Origin: Paramacrobiotus metropolitanus
Taxonomy: Eukaryota; Tardigrada; Eutardigrada; Parachela; Macrobiotidae
Reading direction: 5' to 3'
DNA: 64,000 nucleotides
Assembly (NCBI RefSeq): GCF_019649055.1
Contig: NW_026570260.1
Span: forward strand, 248,001 to 312,000
The notes beneath the pieces are model-generated. The model saw nothing but the letters and a program-made list of their open reading frames with translations. It was not told the origin of the DNA and did no database searches. A program made the translations under genes and the position numbers. Below are positions 39,090 through 52,732 of this stretch, in pieces. The number at the start of each line of letters is the position of its first letter. Within the stretch, counting starts at the first letter, position 1.

Positions 39090-42000
39090 ATGAGCGGGGA
39101 CTTAGGTGGATCCCGGCGACCTCCCACAGGAAAAGGTAAGAGAGAGCAAGATTGTGCCGTTGTGCGTCTCACTTGCTTCTTGATCTGGCAAGCAGCAAGC
39201 TGACAGCTCAGAGCTGAATACTTCTTTTGCCGAACAGGAATGGACACTAACTATGCATTTCCTTTTTAGCAGGTGGTGCGTCCAGTCAGCCAGTATTTGC
39301 TCTTGGTAAACCTCGCCATTTCTGTGCATGCAGCTTTTTATCGCAGATTGGAAGCCCTTTTTGTTGCAGGGAAGAAGCCACATGTACCGTCTGCAGCGCC
39401 GACGGCGGCTGCCATGGCGACGCAGCCGTCGCGCAGTGGCCTCTTCTCCAACACCGACGCTGTCCAGCCCAGTTCCGGGGTGTCGGCAGCGCGCAAAGCT
39501 CTCTTCTCCACCGGTCCCAGTCAGCCTGTCTCGTCGACGGTGGCCAAGTCGCACTTGTCGCAGAAAGATTCGCTGAAGAGCAAGATTCACGCCGGGGCGC
39601 GCACATCGCAGCCAGTCTCCTCCGCCGCCGCCGCGTTGCACCGAGCTCCGGCCTTCCGTCAGGACCAAGCGCACAGACCTGACCATTCCGACTGGCACCG
39701 ACAGGCACAAGACAGTAAGAATTCGTAGGCGAATAGCTTTTTCGAATTGTTTCGGCAATCGGCCTCAGGATTGTCCTTTTAATTTTTTGTTTAATTTTCT
39801 TCTCTGTATTTTGCCACTTTGTGAGTATACACTATACAGCCGTATTCATTTATCTGGTTTTGGAGGTTGAAATATGAACTTCAGAATTTAGAGTAATGAG
39901 CATCATAAGCTAATTCTTCAACGTATAAAAGTATTCGACTTTCCGCAGCTGGTTTTACTGGGCTGCAGTGAAAACGGCCTGAAATTTTTTTCTTACAATT
40001 GTTAGCGGACGGGAAAAGCCTGGCCACAGTGAGCAGACAAGTGGTCTCCGGGGAATGTTCGATGAGCGATGAAAAGTTATGCGCACTGATCTGCGGTGCC
40101 ATCCGGCAGCTGCACCAAAACCGCCACAAGGACGTGGATGAATTGATGTTGCTCTCTTTATCACGCCTGGCTACGGTCAGACCGGAATTATTCCGCAACA
40201 ACACCGTCCTCACGGTAGACGCTCCCCGTTAAATACATGTACCCTTTGTACGTATGTCGATAGGTGTAATAGGAAAATAAATTGTTGTTTTTGGCAGGCG
40301 CTAATGTCCTTGATTAAACGCGACCCCGTGTACAACTCATCGATGGGCTACAAGAGCAAGAGCACCATTATCAACTGCATGATTGGCGCCAGTCTGCTTT
40401 ACACAGTGCTGCAGGACATTCCGCGCTGGCCGGCAGCTGTTATGAAGGTTTTCACTGACAACAGAATCCCTGGCTTTTTTCGTTTCGTCCACTTTTAATG
40501 TGAAGTTTATTGTTATAGTTATACTTGGAGGATGCCGCGTTCGATCGCCAGTGGGTGGATTTGGCGGAGACTAAAGAATTCGTCCGTGCCATTCGTTTCT
40601 CCTTTGGGACGAAAGCTCCCAGTCTGGCCACGCCCGCCGTGGCTGAAGTGGCGGAAACTAGTCAGCCCAAACCGGGTTGGTTGTTTAATAATCACATATA
40701 GCGCTTTGTTGATGAATGAGTACTGTTTAGGACAAAGCCCGCGGCATCTGCAGCCGGAAGACGCCGAACGCCTTGGTCGCGCCTCACCGTCTTTACTCAC
40801 TAACCGAGCGCCTTCGCCATCGTTCTCCACAGGCACCGGCGACGATTCTATGTCCGATAGCAATTTGTCCGCTTCTGGCTCGATAGTTAAAGATGCACCT
40901 TCTGTTCGCACTGATCGGTACATCTGCGTGATCGCTTGCTTTTCGTTTGTGAATGTTCTTACAATCGTTTTCACTTAGGTTTGCAGATTTGCGCGCCGAC
41001 ATTCCGCAGATGATCATGGAAGTGACTAACGCTTTCGTAAGTGTTTTTTCTGGCAGTTTTGAAACATGAGTATCCGGAGTTTTCTTGCCATAGAGAGGCA
41101 CAGACGGCGGGAAGAACATGATCCGCCTGTTAATTAGCACGGCAGGTGTCGCCGTAACTCGCCAGTACGCCATGCAGCGCATCGACGGTTGGATGACCAA
41201 TTCTAAGGTACGAGAACATTAAGCTTCCTTACGATTGACTAATGATCGGTAACTGACTTTTGCCTGTAGACTGCCAGTGCGGCCATGTCCTTGATGGCCA
41301 CAGTGTGCGCCAACTGCACAGTCAGCTCAAACACAGACGAAGACCTGAACGTGATTTCCATGTTTCTGAAGACCCGGTGCAAAGGAAAACCAGCGATTGA
41401 TAATTATCTCCTATGCTTGCAGTAAGTTCGGTGGCAAAATTTTATCCTGAGGCTTCTTATGGCTGTTAATGCATTTTGCAGTGAATTGTTGGAACGTAAT
41501 TCCGATAACCTGCAAGTCGTTTTAAAGATGATTTTCGAGACGGAGCTGGCCGACGCGGCTATTAACAAACGCACCCCGTGGACTATGATCGTCATGGCGG
41601 CAACCATGCGCTATAAACCCTTGGAATCTGCTGTGGTATGCCTTCTAAGGAGGGTGTTAATGAATAAGTAGTCATGTTATTTTTTTGTAGATTGCGGGCA
41701 ATCTTTTTGCCACTCTTATCGTCAATCCGGTGGAGGACTACACTCGCCATTTGAAGGTCATCATGCACGAACTGGTGAAGACGTACAAGACGGATGTACG
41801 ACAGGAGAAATTCATCATGTCGATGCTGACGGGCAAAGCGCTGTCCAACCAGACAATGCTTACTCAGCTCCGCTTGGAGGATCAAGGCAATCGCGATAAG
41901 AAGCTACTGGCGCTGCTGGACATTGTGCTAGCGGCGGAAGTGCTGATGCTGCTGACGCGCTTCAAAGAGGACTTGGCCAGTGGTGCGAATGCTTAGCATC

Positions 42001-45000
42001 GCCACAAACGTATCTTTGACTGATGCGTGAATTATTGCAGGCAATTCCGACGCTTTTGTCACGGCCTTGGCGCCATTGCAAAGCATTACTGTGGAGTTCG
42101 TGAAGACCACGGCCAAAAAATGGTTCGGGCCCACTAACGACACCATTCGCGTGGCTTTGCGCAAGATCTTCCTTCTGGACAAACCCAACACGTTTCAAGT
42201 TATGGATAAATGGCCGACGGAACACGAAAGAAAGTATGCTAATTTTAGCGGCCTTGTTGCAGAACGCTGTACAGCTTGTTTGTTTCAGTACATTTTTCAA
42301 ATGGGCCGCGCGAGTCCCTGTGACCGCGCACACCATCACGCAGATCCAACTGCTGATGGCCTCTTGTGAACCGTTGACCTGTTTGGAGATGCTGGAGACA
42401 GTTCTCGTCCGAGCACTGGGTTTGCGCGCAGAAAGTGCGTGCTTTCTTATTATTTTTTAAGACTGTGAACCGTTTACAAAGAAGCACACAATTAAACTGG
42501 TTTTCTGACAGATTACGAAGCTATCCGCATTGGCGAATTGATACAGAGCGGCATCATCGAATCGCTCTTCCAATTGGGCATTTACCGTGTTCCCGAAAAC
42601 GCCGTCTTTCCTCCCAAGTACCGGGTGCCCCAATTGATTCGCCGTGATATCTTCTGGCAGTGCTGGAAAATTATTTTGCTTCTGGGATCGGCTGATCCAG
42701 CGCACTTTGGTAGGAACGCATTGGGAACAGTTTTTGCTTCTCAGTAACGGATTGTCATTTTCGACGAAAATAGGGAAATTCATCTGGGAGCGGTTTCCCA
42801 CAGCCCGCGCTCTGATGCAGATGCTCATCATCAGCCGCTACGAGTTTCCGCCGGAAACCATGACTACACCGGAAAAGACTAGTCGATTCTTTTTGGATCG
42901 GGAGCAAAAAGTACTCTGATGCAAAGTGCAATAGTTGACATTGGTTTTATTTGCTTCGCTTTATCAGTTAGCGGAAGACGAGAAAAAAGTCATCGTGGAG
43001 CTGGAAAACCGTCTGGCTGGTGGGAACGCCAAAAATATTATTGTTTCTGATGTTAACGCGAAACTGCCAAAAGACTATACACGTTACGACATAAGGTGAA
43101 GATTTGGTCGGCAACTGACTATATTTTTGGTGCAGATAATTATAAAACGCATGGTGTTCAACATTCTGTTACGCAGTGGACCTTTGCGTTGTCCACCGGA
43201 ATCTTTTCTGGGTGCCCTGGAAAAATTGAACAAACAGCTGGAGCTGGGGAAGCTGCTGTCGGGATGCCGCGATCCGGATTTCCTAATCGAGATCCTTAGC
43301 GAAAAGGGCACCGCCGCTAGCTTGCCCTGGCTGCTGGAGCTGACCACCAGTGCCAAGTCCATGTTCGACGTTCTTCCCGTGGAGTGCGTCTGCGAAATGC
43401 TCTCCAACAGTCTGCTGAAGAAGCCCATGGGAGCGGCCGACAAACGCGATCAGGACTTCCGGAAATGCTGCAATCTGGCGCTGCGTCTCAGTGATTCCAT
43501 CATTGGGGCCAATGTGGACTACAGTAATGCCACCAAGACGGTGAACTTCTTCAGCGATCGGCTAGCCAGTGAGACGGCCTTGGAGCGGGACAATGCCAAG
43601 GTGGCGCTGGAGATCTTTTTCGACCCCGACAAAATTGAATCGGCGTTGGCTAATCTGTGGGGACTATCAGACAGTGAGACCGTTAGTGAAGGTTCCAGTG
43701 AACGGATCATTCCAGAGCCGCGCGTTAGGCAGGGTATCAGCATTGAGGCGGCTCTCATGAAAGTTAGCCCGGATGCCTGGTGTCCGCCGTCAGTAACGAT
43801 GCCGAAGGAAACACGAATGAGCTATATGGAGAAGTTCAAGTGGCTCTTGACGGACATTCCTGCCCGGAGCACCGATTTTGAGGTGCGCTGTTAACTGAAA
43901 CAATGGATGTTTGTAATTCAATGTTAATTTGCCGCTTTTTAGATGCTGCGAAACGATTTGTGTTTGCATCTGGCAAAGGTGAGTTTAGTTGATTAATTGG
44001 TCATTTGCTGAGAACAATATTTAATGGAAGTGTATGGAAGGCCATCGAAGTGGAATGTGACACGGAGTCAATCTGCGCCTACCTGGAATTCATTTCGTGC
44101 TACGCCCAGTATCCCCCAGCGGAGCGCATCAAGGACTACATTGTGATGCAGGTTGTGGCTGATTTACTCGTTAATCGACGCGATTTGCGCGACGCGGTCT
44201 TGCTGCTGGGCACCGGCGCGTTGACGGAGGCGGAATGCCACCGTGTACAAGATCACCTCGTTAAGTATTTCGAAATATTCCTCGGAATGGCTTACGACGA
44301 CTTCCCGGAGAAGTTCGCGTCTTTTGTCGACAACGGATTGGTCAGTTACACTCGTAGTGCATGGTGCCCGTCAAACGTGAAGATGTTTTCTTTATTGTAC
44401 AGTTTCTTAACGATCCGCTGTTGCGCATACATTACGGAGCGGGAGAAAATCGCCGGACATACTGCCTGACTTCGAAAACCGGTCGAGCACTGCCCACATT
44501 GTTGGCACTCGTCGGTGATACGGGTCAGTATGATACTCTTCGTCCGGTCCCTCTCGCCGTTGAACTAAATGGTACTTTGCAGAGAGCCGCGGTAACGAGG
44601 TGTTGTTGCCGTTTTGTTTGAACTCCAATCTGATTCACTCCGCCGTCACCTGGATGACGCGGGAGCCGGCGGAGATCATGACTGACGCGGTACGGGAAGT
44701 AATCTTCCAGTTTTCACGGGTGAACGCCCTGGTGGACATGGCCCTCGCTGACGTCTCTGACGAGACATTAATTCGCCAGATCTGTCGGGAGAATATACCG
44801 CTGGACAATCTACGGTGAATGCACGCTATGACTTTATATTCAAAATAGCTTTAATAATTTAAAAGAGTTGAAAATAAAACAATTAATCAAATAACGCAGT
44901 GATATAATGAATTAAAATCCACTATTACTGTCCACTGATGTCCAAAATCCACTGTTAAATGTATAATGCACTGACCGTCGCTGTTGTGGTGTGTCTGCAG

Positions 45001-45205
45001 AAGGATGGTGAGCGCCGTGAATATCAAGAACCACACTACGCTGGCCAGTTTGAAGCATTTTGTGCGGCAGCATGTGCTGACCTCAACCGCTACTCTGGAG
45101 TGTCGGCTGGCGCAGGGACTCACTCTGGATGATCCCGTGCACGCCCTCATCCACAGCACGCTGACAACAGCTCGCAACCCTTTCGCTGTCCCCTTCACTT
45201 TCTGA
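39090..45205 (+). CDS. INTS1: Integrator complex subunit 1 (INTS1), C-terminally shortened
   Basis: Largest scaffold subunit of Integrator, the nuclear complex that cleaves snRNA 3' ends and attenuates Pol II at promoters. About 20 exons code roughly 1,450 residues. The N-terminus is disordered and Ser/Ala-rich (start MSGDLGGSRRPPTGK). The conserved region includes SLIKRDPVYNSSMGYKSKS, LEDAAFDRQWVDLAETKEFV, CRDPDFLIEILSEKG, SLPWLLELTTSAKS and FDVLPVECVCEMLSNS, which follow vertebrate INTS1 in order. The last exon (about 45001-45205) matches roughly human residue 1330 of about 2190, and the stop is at 45203-45205. No further INTS1 exons lie before PSME4 starts at 46364. The codon CGG plus TGA at 44814-44818, with AATAAA at 44873, offers an alternative end. 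Identification rests on ordered motif similarity from memory. Confidence 0.82.
44873..44878 (+). terminator. Possible intronic polyadenylation signal in INTS1
   Basis: AATAAA inside the last intron, 55 nt after a TGA formed if the donor CG|GTGAATG is not spliced. It would give a protein ending IPLDNLR. Confidence 0.35.
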
Positions 45206-46363
45206 TAAGTTAGCTGTGTTTCGCTTCGGCTCTGGCGGCAGAGCTTCAAAGAATCTAACGATGATGACGCGGAGCTGCGATGGTTCTGTTCTTTTGTTGT
45301 TGGTTATTTTGAGTGCAGTAAGTAATGTGCAATGGCCATTGCTACGGCAGTTGACGCCAATGTTGGGAGATGTCATGTGATATTCGCTTTTGGATATTTT
45401 CTTTTTTTATGAGGCATCATCGAGGAAACCGAGTTTTTTTGTAATGCTGTTTTTGTGACGGCAGAAACAAGAGCTTTGCCAGATGCTGTACTGTGTTTTT
45501 ATTACGAATTACGATGAAAATCGTAGCCTAATATACAGTGATACTCATGGTACGAGTATGGTATCCTCCCGCCGTCCATGTGGCGATCGTTTGGCGTTTA
45601 CACATCTGGTGGCAGATCGCATTATTTTCTAGGTTTTAGTGCTGTTGATTTTATCTATTTAGATTATATTTTTAATTTCTAGGAGCAGTACTTTCCTTTA
45701 GCAAAAACTTTATAGCAGATAGATTAAAAAGGGTCGAAGACGGCAGTCCGTGATTGATGCAATCATGCAAATGTGGGCGTTAGGAAAGGTGTGCGATGAT
45801 ACGGTGAAATTACGAATTCCTGCTGATTCACGATGAGTTCGTATACGTACTGTAAGTCTGTAATAACGCCATATTACGGTTTTAACTTGGAAGCTGTGAG
45901 TCTCCTTGACTTTCAGTTTTAACAGCTGATCAGTGATAACTTGCCCATCTTTGAGATGATTTTTGTTTTCGTTCAATAGCAGACTCTCATTCTTAGGATT
46001 GTGTTTGTTGTGTTTATTCCGTCTCTGATTTGAATCCGTAAATCGTGTAAAATCCGCCATCATTGTGTGGGACGCTGAGTTGACTTGTTTATATTTCACG
46101 CAGACCAGGACCAAGGTGAGTGATAGGATAAGTCACTGATTAAGTACAGTACTGGAAGTTTGGAACTATAAGGTAGACACAGCTAAATTACTGTATTTTC
46201 TGCAGCTGCAGTTATGCTGTGGAAGTTATGGCTTTGCAGTTATCTATATTCTGCAGAAAATACTGCAGCATCGCGTATAGGCAACAGTGAGCCAAGCAGC
46301 TGGCGGACGGTATAAGGCGCTTTTTTTATTTTAGTGAGTCCTCTTCGACTAGTCGCGGCCGTC
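45206..46363. other. Intergenic region between INTS1 and PSME4
   Basis: INTS1 3' UTR, then the PSME4 promoter and 5' UTR; TTTTTTTATTTTAG just before the PSME4 ATG looks like a 5' UTR acceptor. I searched this gap for the missing INTS1 C-terminus and saw no matching exon. A 134-codon minus-strand frame at 45710-46114 is not recognisable. Confidence 0.5.
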
Positions 46364-49300
46364 ATGTCGGCTGAGAAGACCACCAAGGTCCTGCCAGAGA
46401 ACCCCGACTCCTCCCGCCACCCCTCGGTGCGCCCGTCCCCCGCGCGGCCCCTCAACATGGAAACGGACGCGGAGCCGCGTCCGCGCACTTCCGCCGTGCC
46501 CCTGCACAGCCAGGTCTCCTCCACTTCCGACCCCGCCCGCCGCGTCGACATGTACAACCGCTTCCTGGCCTACCCGGTGGACGCGGAGGCCGACGCCTGG
46601 TTCGCCGAGACCAAGGCCAACCTGGCCAAGTGTCTGCTGGAGGCGGATTACCGGCCGGGACTCTTCTTCTGGACGACGCGGCTGGAGGCCTATGTGGCGC
46701 TGTACGGGCGCCGTTTCAGTAAGGCCGACCATGTGCTGCTGGTGGAGATGTATTTGGCGCTGCTGCTGGACCCCGACATGGAGCCCAGTCTCGTCTCGCG
46801 CTTCGCCAAGGTGGTTGCGCTCCTCCTGAGGAAGCTGGAGCTCCTCAAGCCCGAGGACCTCACCATTGAGTGGCGCCCGCTGTACAAGCTCTTCCAGCGC
46901 GTTCATCCTTCCACTGATCAGCTTCATGTGAGTCCTTAAGTTCTCATTCTGCCACTTTCGAATGTTAAGTCTGTTTGTTTTCTCTCTTATTAAGGATAAC
47001 CCTATAGTTTGCATCCTGCTAGTATTTTTTCATCTGTACTTGAATTTAATCATATAGATTGCCTATATAAGGCTGCTTTAAGTAGCCGTATTTTTTTTCC
47101 GCCGGTATTTTCTTTATGCTACTTTTTCTTTGAAATCATATGTTTTGATACAAATACTTGCAGTGATTCACAAAATTTTAATAAATAAATAAGGTTGCTT
47201 TTAAATGGGTATTTCGGTAGCAGGTTTGCTACTAGTTCCAGAAAACGCTGTTAATTATGGTAGCTTGATATTTAAACCGGCTAAAAGTGTATTTCCCATG
47301 CTTTTTTCATATATTAGGGCGTTTTTTACTGGCCGGAGAAACTGGACGATAAGCTGCGGGAGCTGATCGGGTTCTGCCGGTATTACTTCCCACTGTCAGC
47401 CACTCAGGAGATGCTGGACGAATTTCGCCCGATGCTGTGCCCCTTCGACGATCAGATGAGCACGGCCATGGACTACCTCTCCATGTTTCTGCCCACTATG
47501 CTCAAGCCCCACCAAGCCCAGTACGGCTACGAGTTGTGGCTAGAGGAATTCCTCAATATCTGGCTGGCCTTCCACGGCGTTCCCGCCTGGGAGATGTCCA
47601 TGCTACAGTTGTTTTCGCGAGCTGCTGCCGAGAACATCGGCTACATCCAGTGGGAGAAATATGTGGCGGCCATCTTTACTAAATTCCTGCGCACCTTGGA
47701 ACTGCCGGTGGGAAAAAAGCAGCTGCAGCTGGTCTACTCCAACGACTCGTTTGATGAATCCTCCGCCGTTCTGTGGCCGGTGGCTATGATCCACAACGAA
47801 AAGTGCCTTCAGGCGCTGGAAGTGCTTTTCCGCTCCGTGGAGTCATATTTTCACCCTTCCAACTATGGCAACTGGACCGATAAGCTCAGCCAGACCCTCA
47901 TGTTCCTTCCCATGGGCATGGTGGCCCGACTCCAGCTCGAGCGCTTCCGTCCCAAAGACTGGATGCCGGAGATCCCCCCGGAAGCCTGTCTATCCGACGA
48001 CACCGTCCGCCGCTTTGTGCGCGCCTTCAAACCGCTGGCGCTGCTCAATCTCTTTAACAAGTCCGCTCCTGAGGAAGCGGCTATCGCCATTCAGCAACTG
48101 GCGCTTTTGGCACCTGAAGAGATCTTCCCTGATTTACTGGATAAATTCTATTCCTCGGTGGAGAACATGGTGGAACCCCTGCGCTTTCAGGCCATCGTGG
48201 CGGCACTGTCAGCTTCATTGCCGTTTCTCTTCAACTACAAGGACGGTCGGAAGCACGTGGTGCCGCTGATGCTTGCACTGCTCCCAGGCATTGACTCCAA
48301 CGATGTACGCAAGACGGTGAGCACGCTGGGCTTTTTTTCCACCATCGCCACCATGATTCCGCTGCGCCCATGCTACGACCAAGCGGATTCTGCGCAGGTG
48401 ACTAGCGACGATCGTGAAGTGTGCGGCCAGACGGCGGAATTTGAGAACATCCTGCTGCAGCTGTTGGACAAATGTCTGGCCATGCTGGACAATTTCGCGG
48501 TGGAGCCGGGGGCGCGGACAGATCATATGAAGGGAGTGGGACTGGAGGCTAACATGGAGGAGAAGATCGTGAAGATGCGGATGGAGATGCTGTGGTTTGC
48601 CATTTTGACGCAGGTCGACGACAACACAGCGCAGTTATTGGCTGATAAACTGTACTCGTAAGTGTTACGCACGCCTCACCGCTCTAATCGTCGTAATGTT
48701 GATCGTTTGTGTGCAGAGCCGCGTCATCCCGAATCTATCCGGTGCAACAGTTGGGTGCCTCGCTCGTCAGCTACATGTGCACCGTGGTGATGCGCCTGCG
48801 ACCGGAAATCGGCAAAACCCGGCTTCTGCACGCATGTATCCGTCTGCTGGAGATTCGCCTGGCGGAGCGGGACAACGTGATGGACTTAACCAATCTGGAC
48901 GATGAGCTGTTGTGGTCATTGAAACTGGTCGGCGATGTTGTGGCCAGCTCCGGAAAGTAAGCTAATTGACCCTTCGCTTGGCGACTGTTTTCGTTGTACA
49001 GCGTACTGATGTAATGAATTGTAGGCACGTGCTGGACTATGTAGACCGCATCCGCAGCATTTTGCGACAGACGCTGATGATGAAGTGCAACAGCGGCCAT
49101 CGTTACGCCTGCATCATCGCCCGCGCCGTCCTCATCACCCTCCTCCGCACGTATCCCATCAATTACTACGAAGCTCCAGAGAAAATCTTCCCGGATTTCC
49201 CCGCGAAACTGTCGACGTTGGATCTGTGGGGAAAGCGCGTGCAGCCGGAAGATGTGCATGTGCAGTGGTATGTTCCCGAAGCGCAAACCGTTGCCGTCTG

Positions 49301-52300
49301 TGCCGGCTTCTTTCAGGTATACCGTGCAGCCTGTTGTGCGATTGGCAGTCTAAGCCAGTCTTTAAGCAATGCTGTGATTTTAGGAGTTTGCGTCGGAGGC
49401 TTTGGATTTGCTGAATCAGTACGCCAGTGGCGGTGTCAGCCTGGAGGACAAGAAGATCCAAAAATGCTTGCATGTGCTAGAAGCCACACTAGTCGGGGTG
49501 ATCTCCCACTGCGGCTTCGATTTCGATGAAATGGTGGCGCTGCCGGGCTATGATTTGACGTATCCGCAGGAGGATTTGCCCAAGATCAGCGGGACAAAAC
49601 AAGAAGAAATACTGCTGAACGGGCAGCCTGTGCGGAAAGTCCTGGCGGAGACGCTGCAACGCGTAGTGGAGCGCGTACTAATGGGGCATCAGGACGAGAC
49701 TAAATCCCTCAAGAGCGTTCTCGTACTCTACAAAATTATCCTGTTGTCCCGCGGTCCTTCGCCCGAAGACGTGATGTTGTTGGGAGGAACGCTGTGTATG
49801 AATTTTCCTATTCGGTGTTAATAATGAACTTGTAGTTAAAGCTTATGTCTTTACAGCGACGATAAAAAATGAACTGCAGAACCGCTTGTCACTCAAGAAA
49901 TCCCGTTTCCGAATGCTGTACATCGAAAAGGCCCGCATGCAGCATGAGCTACGCGGTGTGTACCAGCGCGCCAGCCGCATGACGGCAACGCGAGTGGCCA
50001 TTCTCAAAGTCATTGTCCGTTTGGCGGTGTCGCGCTACAAGGAAGTGCGGAGTAATGCGCAGACCCTGTTCGCCGAAGTTACCGGCCAACTGAATCTGGC
50101 TTATCGCTACGTTCTGCCTGATATTTTGCATTATCTGGCGGACTCCAAGAGCAAGACTGATGACAACGATGCTCAACTTAAAGGATGCTTGTACCTCATA
50201 CTCGGCAGTAAAAATTTATCGCTCCTTCTCAAACACGACTGGGACACCATTCGCCGCGTCGTTCCCGCCGTTGTGGAGGCGCAGCACTCAGAGAATGCCA
50301 CGGTGTCGTTGCTGTTTGATGCGTTGAGCGAGAAAGTGGAGACCATGTTCATCACCACGGGACTGGTCATCAAGCCCGCGGTAGACGTAGCGGTCAAGGT
50401 GGCCACAGAGATGCTGGGTCTGGAGATAGTCTTCGAGCAGGCGCTGAAGATCGGCCAGCAGAAACTGGAGGTGAAGAACGCCAACAACCTCCGCCTGTAC
50501 GTGGAGTTGGTTGAACATCTGGTGCAACTACTGAACGCACCGCAAATCCGACTAAAAAACTTCCTCATCGGCCAGGTTTTTCTTAGTTATTTCATTCGAA
50601 ATGACGTCTTGCCGCCGTTGCGATTGGTACAGTTCACCCTGGAGCATCTCCTTGATTCCAACGATAAAGCCCGTCGCACGAGCCTCCTCATGATGATATC
50701 CATAATGCGGGCACTGAAACCGCCTCGCAAGAAGATCCGCATTGAACCCTGCCATGATCTGAACAACCGGCCGCTGCCCCTCCCCACCACTATCGGGATT
50801 CGCGAGGATAATCTGTGGGTGTGCGTGGACGAAACGCGTATTCCCACAGCGGAAGCGGATTACGACAACACGGTGTTTATCGACAAAATCTGGCCTGGTT
50901 ATTACGGCTGGCCCAAGAGCGGGCTGATGGTATCGGCGCCAGCCGCCCAGCAGAGCAGCTGGCAGCGCACCCGTGATCAGATGAAGGACGTTGAGCTGCT
51001 GATTTTGGATAAACTGACTGATGAGCAGTGGGTGGCGGCATTGATCAAGTTCCTCGCGGCGGAAGATTTCGCGCACGCTGAATTTGATCAGGAGCACTTT
51101 ATGATGTTTCGCGGCTGGTTCCGCCATTTCAACAAGGCGGTTGTGCCGCTGTTTTTACAGCATTTGCAACAGTTGGTCAAAAGTCGTGAAGAGCACAGTC
51201 AGCGCGCGGCGGCGGAGATCATGACGGCCCTCATCCGCGGGTCGAAACGCTGGCCCTACCGAATGGTCTCCAAGCTGTGGGCCGATTTGGCTCCGCTCAT
51301 CCAAACCGCGCTGAACAATATTTCTGGTGCGTGAAGTCATTCCTGTCTACGTACAATTTATAAGCAATTACAATGTGCAATTTATCTATGTACAGTTTTA
51401 ATTTTTAGGAGAGACATTGCCCGATTGGATTGCCTTCGGCACCAACTCCATCGGATATGGTGATATGCGACAAATCTACCCGTTGTTGCGTTCCGTCCTC
51501 ATCCTTTCTCCGACAGATACGGGCTTTCAGACCAGCTCCAAACTGGCGGTAATCCATGGCATCTTTGAGTGCTCGGACTGGCGCCGGCGGAATCTGCACT
51601 ACATGGTGCTGGAGATGCTGGAGAGCCGCTTAACAGACAGTTACCGCGACCATGTGGCTTATCTGTTGTCGGTGGCCTTCCGGCACGACATCAACCTGCC
51701 CCACATGGACACTCGGCAAGACCAGGGCCCAAAGGCCACCGATTTCTTCAATAAGTACTTTGCGACGTGCTTGAGTCTGCTTGAAGATGAAGGTCACACA
51801 ACGCTGCAGACGCTAATCCTTTTCAAGACCATCGTCAAAGCCATTGTCACTCATGTCTCATCGTTGGCTACTCTGCGCCCCGATGTTCTGGTAAAGATTG
51901 AGCATTTTTTCACCCGATCGCATTGAATTAACAGGCGGTAATTTGGTTACAGCGATATTACCCGTTGTTGTGCCGTTTTGAGAACGATACCCGTGACGCG
52001 GATCTGGCCAAGGACTGCATATCCGCCCTGACGTGCTTCTCACAGGTCTTTCTCTCGGAGAACGCCATCCCGCGACTGCTGAGCGAGGTGCACGCGGTCG
52101 TGACCAAACCAGATATCCCGTGGCGCGCCCGCGTAGTGGCGTTAGACAATCTGCAAGTATGCATCTTCAACAACCTCCTCACCATCCTGGAGCGGCCGCT
52201 GTGGATCCAGGACATCGCCGCTCTGGTGCGGCAGCGTCTGCTCGACGAACAAGTGGAGGTTTGTGCCTATTGGACATGCATTGCTGCGAGATTGTGCATT

Positions 52301-52732
52301 GTGGAGTTTCTCTAGGTGCGGCAGATGGCGGCGGTAACGCTGACGGGGCTGTTCCAGTGCCAATTCCTGCCGATGAGCCCGGAGGAGCTGGGGGTGTTCC
52401 AGCAGTGGGCTAATCTCCAGTTGCCACGCGGCGCAGATAAGACCAGTCCGGAATATCTACAGACGCTGATCCGGCGGCATGCAGGCGTCCTGGGCCTGTC
52501 GGCCTGCATCGCTGCCCATCCCTACGATGTGCCGGCCTTCGTGCCCAATGTGCTTATGGCGCTGGGTGAGCACATCAACGATCCGCTGCCCATCAGCCAG
52601 ACGGTGCGCGCCACCTTCGGGGAATTTCGGCGGACACATCATGATTCGTGGCGGGAGCACAAGGAAAAGTTTTCCGATGACCAGCTGGCTATCCTAACCG
52701 ATCTGCTTGTTTCGCCCAATTACTATGCTTGA
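46364..52732 (+). CDS. PSME4: Proteasome activator PSME4 / PA200 (Blm10 family)
   Basis: A HEAT-repeat solenoid that caps the 20S proteasome and promotes degradation of acetylated histones during DNA repair and spermatogenesis. Exons are about 46364-46927, 47318-48660, 48717-48957, 49024-49317, 49384-49795, 49857-51331, 51408-51890, 51953-52258 and 52316-52732, giving close to 1,840 residues, the same as human (1843). A disordered Pro/Ser tail of about 65 residues precedes RVDMYNRFLAYPVDAEADAW. The long central exon carries ATRVAILKVIVRLAVSRYKE (HEAT). The C-terminus RRTHHDSWREHKEKF...DDQLAILTDLLVSPNYYA is the family's most conserved segment, ending in the Tyr-Tyr-Ala that docks into the 20S alpha ring. 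I chose the ATG at 46364 because upstream codons in frame begin only with GTG. Confidence 0.95.

Noticed and set aside
39102-39758. 218-codon minus-strand frame over the INTS1 5' exons
   Set aside because: An Arg-rich complement of the Ser/Ala-rich INTS1 N-terminal exons, with no domain.
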